Source: CALAZP01 sp964410725
GTDB taxonomy: Bacteria; Bacteroidota; Bacteroidia; Chitinophagales; Saprospiraceae
Direction: 5' to 3'
Length of the DNA: 28,276 nucleotides
NCBI GenBank assembly: GCA_964410725.1
Contig: CAYPID010000032.1
Coordinates: 1-28,276, forward strand
Positions 8,003 to 15,736 of the stretch are shown here, piece by piece. The number at the start of each line of letters is the position of its first letter. Within the stretch, counting starts at the first letter, position 1. The notes under the pieces are model-generated. The model worked only from the letters and a program-made list of their open reading frames with translations. It was not told the DNA's origin and made no database searches. The position numbers and the translations under genes were made by a program.

Positions 8003-8839
8003 ATGAAAAAAATTTTATTCCCTACTGATTTTTCGGAAAGCGCACATAACGCTTTTGATTATGCGTTACGACTTGCTCACAAGTGGGAGGCATCCATCAC
8101 AGTTTTGCATATTTTTCACCCACCAGAAGTTAGATCTCTGTACGTCCCCAAAGCTCTAGAGGATTTTTATAAGTCTTATGATCTTCAGCAATTTGCCAAT
8201 TTCAAAGACCAAATTCCAGTCCTTAATAATTTAGCAGAAGAAAGGGGTTTTGAACATATTCCTATTAATTACGCCTTAAAAGAAGGAATTAACGAAGTGG
8301 GGGTTATAATTTCATTTGCTGAAAATGAGGGTTTTGATCAAATAATTATGGGTACCACTGGAGCTGGCTTTTTAAAAGAGGTATTTTTGGGGAGTATTGC
8401 TGGAGAGGTGCTGGAAAATGCATCTTGCCCAGTATTAGCTGTCCCTGCAGAAGCGCGGTTTGACGGAAAAATTGATCAAATGGCCTATGCTTCCGATTTT
8501 AGTGATTATTCGCTTCAACAATTGCCTAATGCTATCAACTTCGCCAAAACGTTTAAAGCACAGTTGCACGTTTTAAATGTTGATACGGCTCATACTGCTG
8601 AATTTTCTCAAAAAATCAAACAGGTCAAGAATAGTTTTGAAGGGGAATCCAATTTGACGATAGAAATCTTGCCAGGTAACGATGTCAGTAGTACCCTAAG
8701 TAATTACCTAATACAAAATAATATCGATTTTCTTCTTATGGCCACGCATAAGCGAAATTGGTTAGCTGAAATGTTTCAGTATAGTAGAACTAAGAATATG
8801 GCAGTGCACAGTAATATTCCAGTGATGGCTTTCAAATAA
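8003..8839 (+). CDS. Universal stress protein with two UspA domains
   Basis: Cytoplasmic nucleotide-binding stress protein of 278 residues with two tandem Usp domains. Domain 1 (1-148) has the start KILFPTDFSESA and a full ATP-binding signature G117-x2-G120-x9-G130-S131, followed by CPVLAVP. Domain 2 (about 155-278) begins MAYASDFSDYS and ends NIPVMAFK, but its corresponding loop reads MATHKRNWLAEMFQYSRTKNM, without the glycines. So probably only the first domain binds ATP. Tandem Usps with one live site are common in this phylum. Its place behind a cysteine-less thioredoxin-fold gene and a palindromic promoter suggests stress- or oxygen-dependent expression (inference). Confidence 0.93.
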   Translation: MKKILFPTDFSESAHNAFDYALRLAHKWEASITVLHIFHPPEVRSLYVPKALEDFYKSYDLQQFANFKDQIPVLNNLAEERGFEHIPINYALKEGINEVGVIISFAENEGFDQIIMGTTGAGFLKEVFLGSIAGEVLENASCPVLAVPAEARFDGKIDQMAYASDFSDYSLQQLPNAINFAKTFKAQLHVLNVDTAHTAEFSQKIKQVKNSFEGESNLTIEILPGNDVSSTLSNYLIQNNIDFLLMATHKRNWLAEMFQYSRTKNMAVHSNIPVMAFK

Positions 8840-8915
8840 TGGAATTAATATTTTGTTAAAGGTCTTTTCCGCAAAAGAAGAAAAAAAAATATTCGTTATA
8901 ATTAAAAAACAAATT

Positions 8916-9512
8916 ATGAACAGGACAAAGATTTTGATTCTCCTTATCACAGGAATATTTTGTCTTCCTTATTTTTCTCAAGGACAGATAAAAATTAACC
9001 CAAAAATTGGGATTAATGCTTCCAATCTGGAAACTGACATTAGAGATTTAACTGCTGAAGCCCGAGTTGGGTGGAATTTGGGATTAGACCTACGAATGGG
9101 AGGAGGAATGGTATTTTTTAATCCAGGAATTCATTACTATAGTTTTGCGGCTGACCTTACTCCTAATATTACCTCTCAAACTAATTTTGATGTAAGGAAT
9201 CAAACCACCATTCAAAATATTAAGGTTCCAGTCAATATCGGTATCAACTTAACAGGAACTGGCGGCTTGATGAATATTTGGATAAAAGGCGGAGGTTCAG
9301 CTAACTTTTTTGGTGGAGTTAAACAAGTCGATGGATCATCTTTGGTAACTGATGATTTTTCAAAAGTGAATTTTGGATTAAACCTAGGGGTAGGAGTGGA
9401 TGTATTACTCTTTACTATTGATGCAACTTACGAATTGGGGCAAACTAATTTCTTTGCAGAAGGCGATAGCCGAAATAATATGCTTACCGTGAGTGCCGGA
9501 ATCAAACTGTAG
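8916..9512 (+). CDS. Small outer-membrane beta-barrel protein (porin-like family)
   Basis: A 198-residue protein with a signal peptide (MNRTKILILLITGIFCLPYFSQGQ, cleavage near residue 24). It then shows alternating amphipathic strands rich in Gly and aromatics (IKINPKIGINASNLE, GWNLGLDLRMGGGMVFFNPGIHYY, FGLNLGVGVDVLLFTIDATYELG) and ends in …VSAGIKL. This is the OmpW/OMP_b-brl_2-like barrel style. The frame is open upstream to a TTG at 8853, but the signal peptide fixes the start at ATG 8916. It is 76 bp after the Usp gene, with no convincing promoter between, and is followed by a strong terminator, so it likely closes that operon. Function unknown. Confidence 0.85.
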   Translation: MNRTKILILLITGIFCLPYFSQGQIKINPKIGINASNLETDIRDLTAEARVGWNLGLDLRMGGGMVFFNPGIHYYSFAADLTPNITSQTNFDVRNQTTIQNIKVPVNIGINLTGTGGLMNIWIKGGGSANFFGGVKQVDGSSLVTDDFSKVNFGLNLGVGVDVLLFTIDATYELGQTNFFAEGDSRNNMLTVSAGIKL

Positions 9513-9543
9513 AAAATTTAAAAAGATAGATTCTTTAAGTTAT

Positions 9544-9579
9544 AGGCGTTGCTTATGTAAGGAAGCAGCGCCTTTTTTT
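9544..9579 (+). terminator. Rho-independent terminator
   Basis: An 11-bp stem, AGGCGTTGCTT (9544-9554) against AAGCAGCGCCT (9563-9573), pairs fully with one G-T wobble. The loop is 8 bases, and the run of seven T ends at 9579. It lies 32 bp after the barrel gene stop. It is the best terminator in the window. Confidence 0.9.
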
Positions 9580-9590
9580 ATATTTAAAAT

Positions 9591-9640
9591 ATTGTATATC
9601 AATTATATATATAATCAATTATAGTATTGATTAGATTGAT
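9591..9640. repeat. Cluster of ATTG/CAAT boxes upstream of the winged-helix gene
   Basis: ATCAAT occurs at 9598-9603 and 9614-9619, and its inverse ATTGAT at 9626-9631 and 9635-9640, with a further ATTG at 9591-9594. The pair 9614-9619/9626-9631 is an inverted repeat with a 6-base spacer. Between the first two lies the palindrome ATTATATATATAAT (9602-9615). The region is nearly pure AT, so some of this is expected by chance. It could be binding sites for the adjacent gene product or bent DNA. Confidence 0.35.
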
Positions 9641-9673
9641 TGATAGTTTTTTTAAATAAATCACCCTCCTCAT

Positions 9674-9703
9674 ATTGCAAAAAAAATTAATATTGTATCT
9701 TTG
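9674..9703 (+). promoter_or_regulatory. Bacteroidota-type promoter for the winged-helix gene
   Basis: ATTG (9674-9677), an 18-base spacer and TATCTTTG (9696-9703) match the phylum consensus. Predicted start of transcription is near 9709, giving a leader of roughly 70 bases. That leader carries two long T-runs (9739-9745 and 9759-9766) and a small inverted repeat, ATTGT-ACA-ACAAT (9767-9779), just before the start codon. Confidence 0.6.
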
Positions 9704-9781
9704 AGATGCACTTCTAAAAAGGGTGCTCATCCCCCAAGTTTTTTTAATTCAATCTCAGTTTTTTTTATTGTACAACAATAG

Positions 9782-10096
9782 ATGAGCACTAAAAACACTA
9801 TTTCCATTTCCGGTAAAAACAAAATTGACACCGCATTAACGGTGTTAAAAACACTTAACAAGGAAATGATTAAAACATTGACCCTTTACTTTACAGAGTC
9901 TGGTTCAGCAACTTTAGATGAACTAGTAGAACACACGGGTTGGACCCATGAAAAGGTCAAACGCCTTTTGAATCAATTACTAAAAATTAAAGTCATTTAC
10001 CTGAAGGATAAATTTTATCTTGATTATGGGCGAATGGAGGAAATTTTTAGGATTGCCAGACTTTTGGGAAATTATCCTAAGTCCATACCAGAATAG
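9782..10096 (+). CDS. Small winged-helix DNA-binding-like protein
   Basis: A 104-residue cytoplasmic protein. After an N-terminal helix (about 14-40) comes a helix-turn-helix (ATLDELVEHTGWTHEKVKRLL, about 43-63), a further helix, and a short beta wing (VIYLKDKFYLDYGR, about 71-84). This is the ArsR/MarR style of winged helix, without cysteine metal ligands. Role as a regulator is inferred from the fold pattern only; target unknown. It has its own promoter and a patterned upstream region, which would suit autoregulation. Its last 25 bases overlap the 3' end of the DinB-like gene on the other strand. No ribosome-binding site is evident beyond the A-rich ACAACAATAG. Confidence 0.65.
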   Translation: MSTKNTISISGKNKIDTALTVLKTLNKEMIKTLTLYFTESGSATLDELVEHTGWTHEKVKRLLNQLLKIKVIYLKDKFYLDYGRMEEIFRIARLLGNYPKSIPE

Positions 10097-10584
10097 TAAC
10101 CAGTATCGATATTTTTCATTGCTTTGGTTTGAAAGGTGATTTGACCAACGTGATATGAAAAATGTTCGATAACATGGATAATTATTGAAAGACCGGTTTC
10201 CTTGAATCCTTGCACCGTATATTCTTGTACTAAATTTTCTTTCTCCAGTCGTTGGATGGAAAGATTAATACCTTTAGTTAGTTGCTCAAGTTTTTTTTGT
10301 AGCACTTCCTTCGGGATATTTTGCTGGGGTATAAATTCTAAGTCTCTTTTTCTTTGGTCAGGTTGATTCAGAAAAGAAGCAATTAACCATTGGTTTACGT
10401 TTCCTTCAAGGTGAAGTATTAAGTTTCCGATACTATTGGAATTAGAATTGGGGCTGATCCAAATTTCCTCTTCGGTTAAATAATTTAGACACTTTAAAAT
10501 TCTTGGAATAGACTCCTCTAAAAGCCTCCTTTTTAATTCTTGAGTTAATAATTCGAATTGTCTTTGAGAAGTATTCACTACCAA
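10072..10584 (-). CDS. DinB/DUF1572-like putative metalloenzyme
   Basis: Four-helix-bundle protein of the DinB/YfiT superfamily, about 170 residues. His58 in NLILHLEGN, and His137, His141 and His145 in HVIEHFSYHVGQ give the metal-binding histidine set. The HLEGN and HVGQ motifs fit the DUF1572 branch. Some members of the superfamily are thiol transferases, but the substrate here is unknown. There is no ATG: a stop codon lies two codons before TTG 10584, so the start must be TTG (10582-10584), GTG (10576-10578) or the rare ATC between. The gene begins about 7 bases after the fabG stop and is probably co-transcribed with it. It overlaps the convergent winged-helix gene by 25 bp. Confidence 0.8.
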   Translation of the reverse strand: MVVNTSQRQFELLTQELKRRLLEESIPRILKCLNYLTEEEIWISPNSNSNSIGNLILHLEGNVNQWLIASFLNQPDQRKRDLEFIPQQNIPKEVLQKKLEQLTKGINLSIQRLEKENLVQEYTVQGFKETGLSIIIHVIEHFSYHVGQITFQTKAMKNIDTGYYSGMDLG

Positions 10585-10591
10585 GATTTAG

Positions 10592-11338
10592 TTAAGTGGT
10601 CATTGCACCGCAGATACTTATAGTTTGTCCAGAGATAAACGATGCATTATCAGTAGCTAGATAAGCGCACAAATCTGCCACCTCTTGGGCTTTTCCTAGC
10701 CTTTTTAGTGGGATGTTAGCCAGATAAGCCATTTTAGTTTCCTCGTTCAATTCATCTGTCATTTCGGTTTCAATGAACCCTGGTGCTATAGCATTACACC
10801 TAATATTCCTACTACCCATTTCTTTGGCAATGGATTTGGTGAATCCAAAAATTCCTGCCTTAGATGCTGCGTAGTTAGATTGTCCTGCATTACCAGTAAC
10901 CCCAACCACTGAGCTTATATTAATGATAGATCCCCCACCAGACTTCATCATTGGACGGATACTATGTTTAGTCAGATTAAAGACACTTTTGAGGTTGACC
11001 TCAATTACTTGATCCCACTGATCTTCTGTCATTCTTAACAATAATGTATCTTTAGTAATCCCAGCATTATTAATCAAGATATCTATACCTCCCAATTCCT
11101 TTACAACTTCAGAGACCAATTGATTGGCAGCTTCGAAACTTGACGCATCTGATGAAAAAGCAATCACTTTGCCTTCAGTCTTTCCAAGAGATTGGATTAA
11201 TTGTTCGGCCTCTTCTTTAGAAGATCTGTAGGTAAATGCCACATGGGCACCATATTCTGCAAATGTTTTAACAATTGCAGCACCTATTCCTCTTGAACCG
11301 CCAGTAATCAGGGTATTTTTTCCTTTTAATGAGAACAT
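10592..11338 (-). CDS. fabG: 3-oxoacyl-[acyl-carrier-protein] reductase FabG
   Basis: NADPH-dependent short-chain dehydrogenase of fatty-acid elongation, 248 residues. It shows the TGGSRGIG cofactor loop (12-19), NNAG (90-93) and the tetrad Asn115, Ser143, Tyr156 and Lys160 (SNYAASK). PGFIETEM (near 186-193) is the usual substrate-loop start. Length and motifs favour FabG over other SDRs, although SDR substrate calls always carry some doubt. The C-terminus CGAMTT differs from the usual NGGM. It follows uvrA by 33 bp on the same strand. Confidence 0.88.
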   Translation of the reverse strand: MFSLKGKNTLITGGSRGIGAAIVKTFAEYGAHVAFTYRSSKEEAEQLIQSLGKTEGKVIAFSSDASSFEAANQLVSEVVKELGGIDILINNAGITKDTLLLRMTEDQWDQVIEVNLKSVFNLTKHSIRPMMKSGGGSIINISSVVGVTGNAGQSNYAASKAGIFGFTKSIAKEMGSRNIRCNAIAPGFIETEMTDELNEETKMAYLANIPLKRLGKAQEVADLCAYLATDNASFISGQTISICGAMTT

Positions 11339-11353
11339 TTTTCAAAATTTTGT

Positions 11354-11361
11354 CAAAAATA
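11354..11361 (-). promoter_or_regulatory. Possible -7 box for fabG
   Basis: On the minus strand this reads TATTTTTG, a full match to TAnnTTTG, 16 bases before the fabG ATG. No TTG stands at the right distance upstream (which would be inside the uvrA 3' end), so this is only a weak internal promoter candidate. Confidence 0.25.
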
Positions 11362-11371
11362 ACCTTTCATT

Positions 11372-14185
11372 CTATGAAATAGCCATTTTTTCCTTTAAAA
11401 AAGCCCCAGTGTATGATTTCGTACAAGCTATTAAATCTTCAGGAGGACCTTCGTAAAGTAAATAACCACCATTAATTCCCCCCTCTGGACCTAAGTCGAT
11501 TACCCAATCTGCACATTTAATGATATCTAGATTGTGTTCGACAATAATTACTGAATGACCATTATCAATCAAATTATGGAAGGCATCCAGGAGTTTGTTG
11601 ATATCGTGAAAATGAAGACCGGTGGTTGGCTCGTCAAATATAAATAATAGGTGCTCATCCGCCTTTTCCCTTCCAATAAAAGATGCCAACTTTACCCGTT
11701 GTGCCTCCCCTCCGGAAAGAGTACTAGATGATTGACCCAACTTGATGTATCCTAATCCAACCTTTTCCAATGGCAGTAATTTTTGATAAATTTCTTTTTC
11801 ATCTACAAAGAATTCTAATGCTTCTTCTACACTCATTTCCAAAATGTCTGCAATATTTTTTTCTTTAAAAGTGACTTCCAATACCTCTTTTTTAAATCTT
11901 TTTCCCTCACAGCTCTCGCATTGAAGTCTAATGTCTGCAAGAAATTGCATTTCAATAATTTGTTCACCTTCGCCTTTGCATAAATCACATCTTCCCCCAT
12001 CCACATTAAAGGAAAAGTGTTTTGGCTTATAACCTCTAATATGGGAAATTTGCCGGTCTGCCATAAGTTGTCTGATGGCATCATAGGCTTTTACATAAGT
12101 CACAGGATTGCTCCTTGAGGATTTTCCAATGGGGTGTTGATTGACCATTTCTATTCCCGTTATGGCGGATAGAGCTCCTGATAATTGATCATAACTTCCA
12201 GGAGATTTTTTAGTGGGTAAATCTAAATGACTTAATAATGCTGGGTAAAGAATGTCTTTAATTAGACTGGTTTTGCCAGATCCTGAAACACCTGATACTA
12301 CCGTCATCACCTCCAAAGGAATTTGAACGTCTATTTTTTTTAGATTGTGCTGTCTGGCACCGGTGATTTTGATAAAATTTTTGGGAGTTCTCCTAGAGGT
12401 AGGGAGTGGAATTTTTAGTTGTCCATTTAGGTAGGACGTGGTTAATGATTCTTCGTTAGTACAAGAGGCAATTTCTGAATAAGGGCCTTCAAATACTACT
12501 TTACCCCCATGGATTCCTGCACCTGGACCAATATCTATAAGGTAATCTGCATTCCTAATTACATCTTCTTCATGTTCTACAACGATAACCGTATTCCCCT
12601 TGTCTCTCAATACCTTGAGAACTTCCACTAACCTTGAAGTATCTTTAGGGTGAAGCCCAACACTTGGTTCATCTAAAATATACATGGAATTAGTAAGGTG
12701 TGAACCTAACATTCTGGTCAAATTTATTCTTTGAGTTTCACCTCCTGAAAGGGTTGATGATAACCTGTTGAGGGTTAAGTAATTCAATCCTAGTTGAAGC
12801 ATAAATTGCAATCTGGTATGGATTTCTAGTAAGATTCTCTTGGCAATTTTTTGATCATAGGCATTAAATGAAAGAGATGAAAAGAATTGAAACAATTGGT
12901 CTATTGGCAATTCAACCAAATCTCCAATGCTTTTACCTCCTATTTTGACATAGGAAGCTTCTTCTCTAAGTCTTGAGCCATCGCAAACAGGACATTTAGT
13001 TCTTCCTCTATATCTGGCTAGCATGACTCTATTTTGTATTTTATAAAGCTTTTCTTGTAACTCTTCAAAAAAGGAGTCAATACCAGCAAAATATTGATTC
13101 CCCCTCCATAATAGTTTTCGCTCAGATTTAGTCAGCTCTTGATAGGGGGTGTGTATGGGAAAATTAAAATGATGTGCATTTTCAATGAGTTCATTCAACC
13201 ATTGTCCATATTTTTCTCCTTTCCAGCAGACTATTGCACCCTCATAAACGGATATAGAAGAATCTGGAACTACTTTTTTTTCATCAATTCCCATAACCAT
13301 GCTAAATCCTTCACACTTGGGGCAAGCCCCGTAAGGATTGTTAAAATTGAATAGGTGAGGAGTGGGTTCTGGAAAGGATTTGCCATTTAATTCAAACCTG
13401 TTGTTAAATTCTTGAATTGGTCCAGCGCTTGTCCAGATTAAACAACTTCCGTTAGATTCAGAGAATGCTGTAAGAATAGAATCACCCAATCTATTGACCA
13501 ATCCTTCATCATTACTTTTATAAGTCAACCTATCAATAACTAATAAAATAGAATTGGCAGTTTCTAAATTTTCTTCTCCATCCAAAATGGATTGGATGTC
13601 TATAGTTTTATTATTACTAAAGACTCTGGTAAATCCTTTTTGTAAAGCCAAAGTGAGGATTTTGTCAATAGATGCTCCCTTGGTTAGAGGACTAAAGATT
13701 TGAATTTTGGTGCCTTCTTTTTGGCTTTTTATGAAGTCCACTACATCACTAACTTCATGTTTTCTTACTTCTTCTCCAGTTTCAGGATCAAAAGTTTTTC
13801 CTATTCTAGCATATAACAATCTCAAAAAGTCATAAACTTCGGTCAGCGTTCCTATGGTTGAACGAGCATTTCGAGTAGTTACCTTTTGCTCTATAGCAAT
13901 AGCTGGGCAAATTCCTTTTATAAAGTCAATCTCCGGCTTTTTCATCCTCATCAAAAATTGTCTGGCATAAGAAGATAGACTTTCGACATATCGTCTCTGA
14001 CCTTCTGCAAATAAGGTATCGATAGTTAGCGAAGATTTACCTGATCCAGAAACCCCAGTAAAGACTACCAATTTATTTTTAGGGATAAATAATTCAATAT
14101 TGGCTAGGTTATTGGCTCTTGCTCCTTTTATGTGAATGGTGTTGATCTCCTTTATACTACTTGAAGTAGGTGTGATAGCTGGCAT
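11372..14185 (-). CDS. uvrA: Excinuclease ABC subunit UvrA
   Basis: DNA damage-recognition ATPase of nucleotide-excision repair, 937 residues, full length. Two ABC modules: Walker A GVSGSGKS (44-51) and GVSGSGKT (632-639), signatures LSGGE (479-483 and 823-827), and Walker B with DEPS/DEPT (505-508 and 851-854). Zinc-binding pairs C288/C291 with C398/C401, and C733/C736 with C756/C759, are intact. After ARIGK (126-130) the cysteine motif found in many UvrAs is absent (TFDPETGEEV); from memory this is usual in Bacteroidota. It acts with UvrB, UvrC and UvrD; the helicase at 820-3114 is a likely partner. I saw no LexA-type operator upstream. Confidence 0.97.
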   Translation of the reverse strand: MPAITPTSSSIKEINTIHIKGARANNLANIELFIPKNKLVVFTGVSGSGKSSLTIDTLFAEGQRRYVESLSSYARQFLMRMKKPEIDFIKGICPAIAIEQKVTTRNARSTIGTLTEVYDFLRLLYARIGKTFDPETGEEVRKHEVSDVVDFIKSQKEGTKIQIFSPLTKGASIDKILTLALQKGFTRVFSNNKTIDIQSILDGEENLETANSILLVIDRLTYKSNDEGLVNRLGDSILTAFSESNGSCLIWTSAGPIQEFNNRFELNGKSFPEPTPHLFNFNNPYGACPKCEGFSMVMGIDEKKVVPDSSISVYEGAIVCWKGEKYGQWLNELIENAHHFNFPIHTPYQELTKSERKLLWRGNQYFAGIDSFFEELQEKLYKIQNRVMLARYRGRTKCPVCDGSRLREEASYVKIGGKSIGDLVELPIDQLFQFFSSLSFNAYDQKIAKRILLEIHTRLQFMLQLGLNYLTLNRLSSTLSGGETQRINLTRMLGSHLTNSMYILDEPSVGLHPKDTSRLVEVLKVLRDKGNTVIVVEHEEDVIRNADYLIDIGPGAGIHGGKVVFEGPYSEIASCTNEESLTTSYLNGQLKIPLPTSRRTPKNFIKITGARQHNLKKIDVQIPLEVMTVVSGVSGSGKTSLIKDILYPALLSHLDLPTKKSPGSYDQLSGALSAITGIEMVNQHPIGKSSRSNPVTYVKAYDAIRQLMADRQISHIRGYKPKHFSFNVDGGRCDLCKGEGEQIIEMQFLADIRLQCESCEGKRFKKEVLEVTFKEKNIADILEMSVEEALEFFVDEKEIYQKLLPLEKVGLGYIKLGQSSSTLSGGEAQRVKLASFIGREKADEHLLFIFDEPTTGLHFHDINKLLDAFHNLIDNGHSVIIVEHNLDIIKCADWVIDLGPEGGINGGYLLYEGPPEDLIACTKSYTGAFLKEKMAIS

Positions 14186-14265
14186 ATTCCTATTTGAAAA
14201 AATTTATGAAAAGTAAACTATGTAAATCACTTTATTGTTGTTTACTTTATAATGAGAAAAAAAAC

Positions 14266-14297
14266 TTGGAAATAAATTTAAAAATCCGTTATATTTG
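14266..14297 (+). promoter_or_regulatory. Bacteroidota-type promoter for the sigma-factor gene
   Basis: TTG (14266-14268), a 21-base spacer and TATATTTG (14290-14297). Start of transcription is expected near 14303, so the leader is about 85 bases and includes the inverted repeat at 14350-14389. Confidence 0.6.
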
Positions 14298-14349
14298 TTA
14301 TTCATTTTAATCACGCACAAAATCCTGACTATTTGATTTAGACATCTAC

Positions 14350-14389
14350 ACTAAATAAGTACGAAAACACATTAAAATTTCTATTTAGT
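14350..14389 (+). repeat. Inverted repeat ending at the sigma-factor start codon
   Basis: ACTAAATA (14350-14357) and TATTTAGT (14382-14389) are perfect 8-base inverse copies 24 bases apart. The second arm touches the ATG at 14390. In the mRNA they could pair and mask the initiation region. The stem is AT-rich and weak, so this may be chance. Confidence 0.35.
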
Positions 14390-14974
14390 ATGGATGCTAT
14401 TCTGCAAATCAGCGATCAGGATTTAATCACTTCTTATGCCAGTGGAAATGACAAAGCATTTGAAGTTCTTCTAAATCGTTACCAAGAAAAAATTTACACA
14501 AGTATTTATCTCTTTGTGAAAGATTCGGCTTTAGCTGATGATATTTTCCAAGAGGTTTTTATTAAAATTATTGAAACCTTAAGAAAAGGTAGATATAATC
14601 ACGAGGGTAGATTTTTACAATGGGCAATGAGGATTTCCTATAATATGTGCGTAGATCATTTTAGAAAAACCAAAAGACGTCCCAAGGTAACTCCTACAGA
14701 GACTTTTGATATTCTTGAAGTTCTAAGTACTAAAGACTTAAATGCAGAAGACTGTATGATTAGGTCCCAGACACACGATAAGGTCAGGGCATTGGTTGAT
14801 AACTTGCCAGCCGAACAAAGAGAAGTAGTCATCTTAAGACATTATGCAGACTTAAGTTTCAAAGAAATCGCCAAATTAACCAAGGTTAGCATCAATACTG
14901 CTTTAGGAAGAATGCGATATGCGCTCATTAACATTCGCAGAATGATAGAAGAAAAAGAGTTGGTGTTACAATAG
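14390..14974 (+). CDS. ECF-type RNA polymerase sigma factor
   Basis: A 194-residue sigma-70 family protein with only regions 2 and 4. Region 2 (about 24-95) has the core-binding helix ADDIFQEVFIKI and the promoter-melting stretch QWAMRISYNMCVDHFRK. Region 4 (about 130-185) has LPAEQREVVILRHYADLSFKEIA and a helix-turn-helix (VSINTALGRMRYAL). It would redirect RNA polymerase to its own promoter set. No anti-sigma gene is beside it: the next gene is on the other strand, with only 2 bases between the stop codons. Regulation may be transcriptional, through the predicted promoter, or by leader structure. Which genes it controls cannot be read. Confidence 0.92.
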   Translation: MDAILQISDQDLITSYASGNDKAFEVLLNRYQEKIYTSIYLFVKDSALADDIFQEVFIKIIETLRKGRYNHEGRFLQWAMRISYNMCVDHFRKTKRRPKVTPTETFDILEVLSTKDLNAEDCMIRSQTHDKVRALVDNLPAEQREVVILRHYADLSFKEIAKLTKVSINTALGRMRYALINIRRMIEEKELVLQ

Positions 14975-14976
14975 CG

Positions 14977-15213
14977 CTATTTTTTTTTGAGAGGAACTGG
15001 GTCGTGTCCGTGAGGTCCCCAAGGATGACATTTAAAAATTCTCTTTATTCCTAACCACGTTCCTCTCAAAACTCCCCATTCCTCTACAGCTTGAATCATA
15101 TAGTTAGAACAAGTAGGTTGAAACCGACAAGAAGGACCTAGTAGGGGAGATATGGTGTATTGATAAAATCTAATTGGTAGGATTAGAATGAGTTTCAAAA
15201 GTCGAGCAAGCAT
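14977..15213 (-). CDS. yidD: Membrane protein insertion efficiency factor YidD
   Basis: A 78-residue YidD. It has a hydrophobic amphipathic N-terminus (LLKLILILPIRFYQYTISP), the signature LLGPSCRFQPTCSNYM (24-39) with both cysteines, and CHPWGPHGHDPVP near the end. It sits at the inner face of the membrane and assists YidC-type insertion. It ends in three lysines coded by a run of A that doubles, on the opposite strand, as the T-run just after the sigma-factor stop. Last gene of the mgsA-ahcY-HupE-DUF6702-yidD series, 3 bp after the previous gene; not next to rnpA, rpmH or yidC here. Confidence 0.95.
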   Translation of the reverse strand: MLARLLKLILILPIRFYQYTISPLLGPSCRFQPTCSNYMIQAVEEWGVLRGTWLGIKRIFKCHPWGPHGHDPVPLKKK

Positions 15214-15216
15214 TCC

Positions 15217-15726
15217 CTAAAATTTAACGGTGTTAATTTCATCCCCTCGTTGCATGACCATTATTCCCTTTTGATTATTGGGGCCAATCACTGATATGAT
15301 GTTTTTTTGGTCGTCAAACAAATTTAATAATAGGTCATTATAGATGGTAATCTGGGTAGGTTGGGGAACCTCAATCGCTTCCATATAGCACCACATAGCT
15401 AAATAGTCACCTGCTGTTTCCTTTCCTATATATTGATAAGAAATGGGTTGCCCATTAACTGCTATTTTGAAATGAGTTTCAAGATATTTAGCTAATGACT
15501 GCTCAGCTGTTGCAGCTTCCTTAGCGGTAAGCAAGTACAGGGAATCTTGGCCTTCCAGTGCCATCGCTTGTTCTAAATCATCAATAAATAGGTGAAGGCT
15601 GATTTGAAAGGTGCTGGTTTCAGATTTGTATTCTACGAGACATTTACTAATATGGAAATCGTGTACTTCATCATCTGTTGGTATTTCTACCATCCAATAG
15701 TTGAAAATTAATAATAGCAACCACAT
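15217..15726 (-). CDS. DUF6702 family exported protein
   Basis: A 169-residue protein matching the DUF6702 pattern of Bacteroidota: after a short hydrophobic start (MWLLLLIFNYWMV) comes HDFHISKCLVEY, then ISLHLFIDDLEQAM, LETHFKIAVNG and a late GIMVMQRGDEIN. Probably exported, although the signal peptide is short and lacks basic residues. Function is unknown. It lies 10 bp behind the HupE-like membrane gene, and from memory the two families often occur together in this phylum, sometimes with M1 metallopeptidases. This points to a shared role at the envelope, possibly metal-related (inference). Confidence 0.75.
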   Translation of the reverse strand: MWLLLLIFNYWMVEIPTDDEVHDFHISKCLVEYKSETSTFQISLHLFIDDLEQAMALEGQDSLYLLTAKEAATAEQSLAKYLETHFKIAVNGQPISYQYIGKETAGDYLAMWCYMEAIEVPQPTQITIYNDLLLNLFDDQKNIISVIGPNNQKGIMVMQRGDEINTVKF

Positions 15727-15736
15727 TTATATAAAT

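Noticed and set aside
8853..8915. TTG-initiated extension of the barrel protein
   Set aside because: The signal peptide begins at the ATG at 8916; the extension is lysine-rich and would block export.
14186..14389. LexA/SOS operator for uvrA
   Set aside because: I found no convincing inverted repeat near the uvrA start; the only clear one belongs to the sigma-factor leader.
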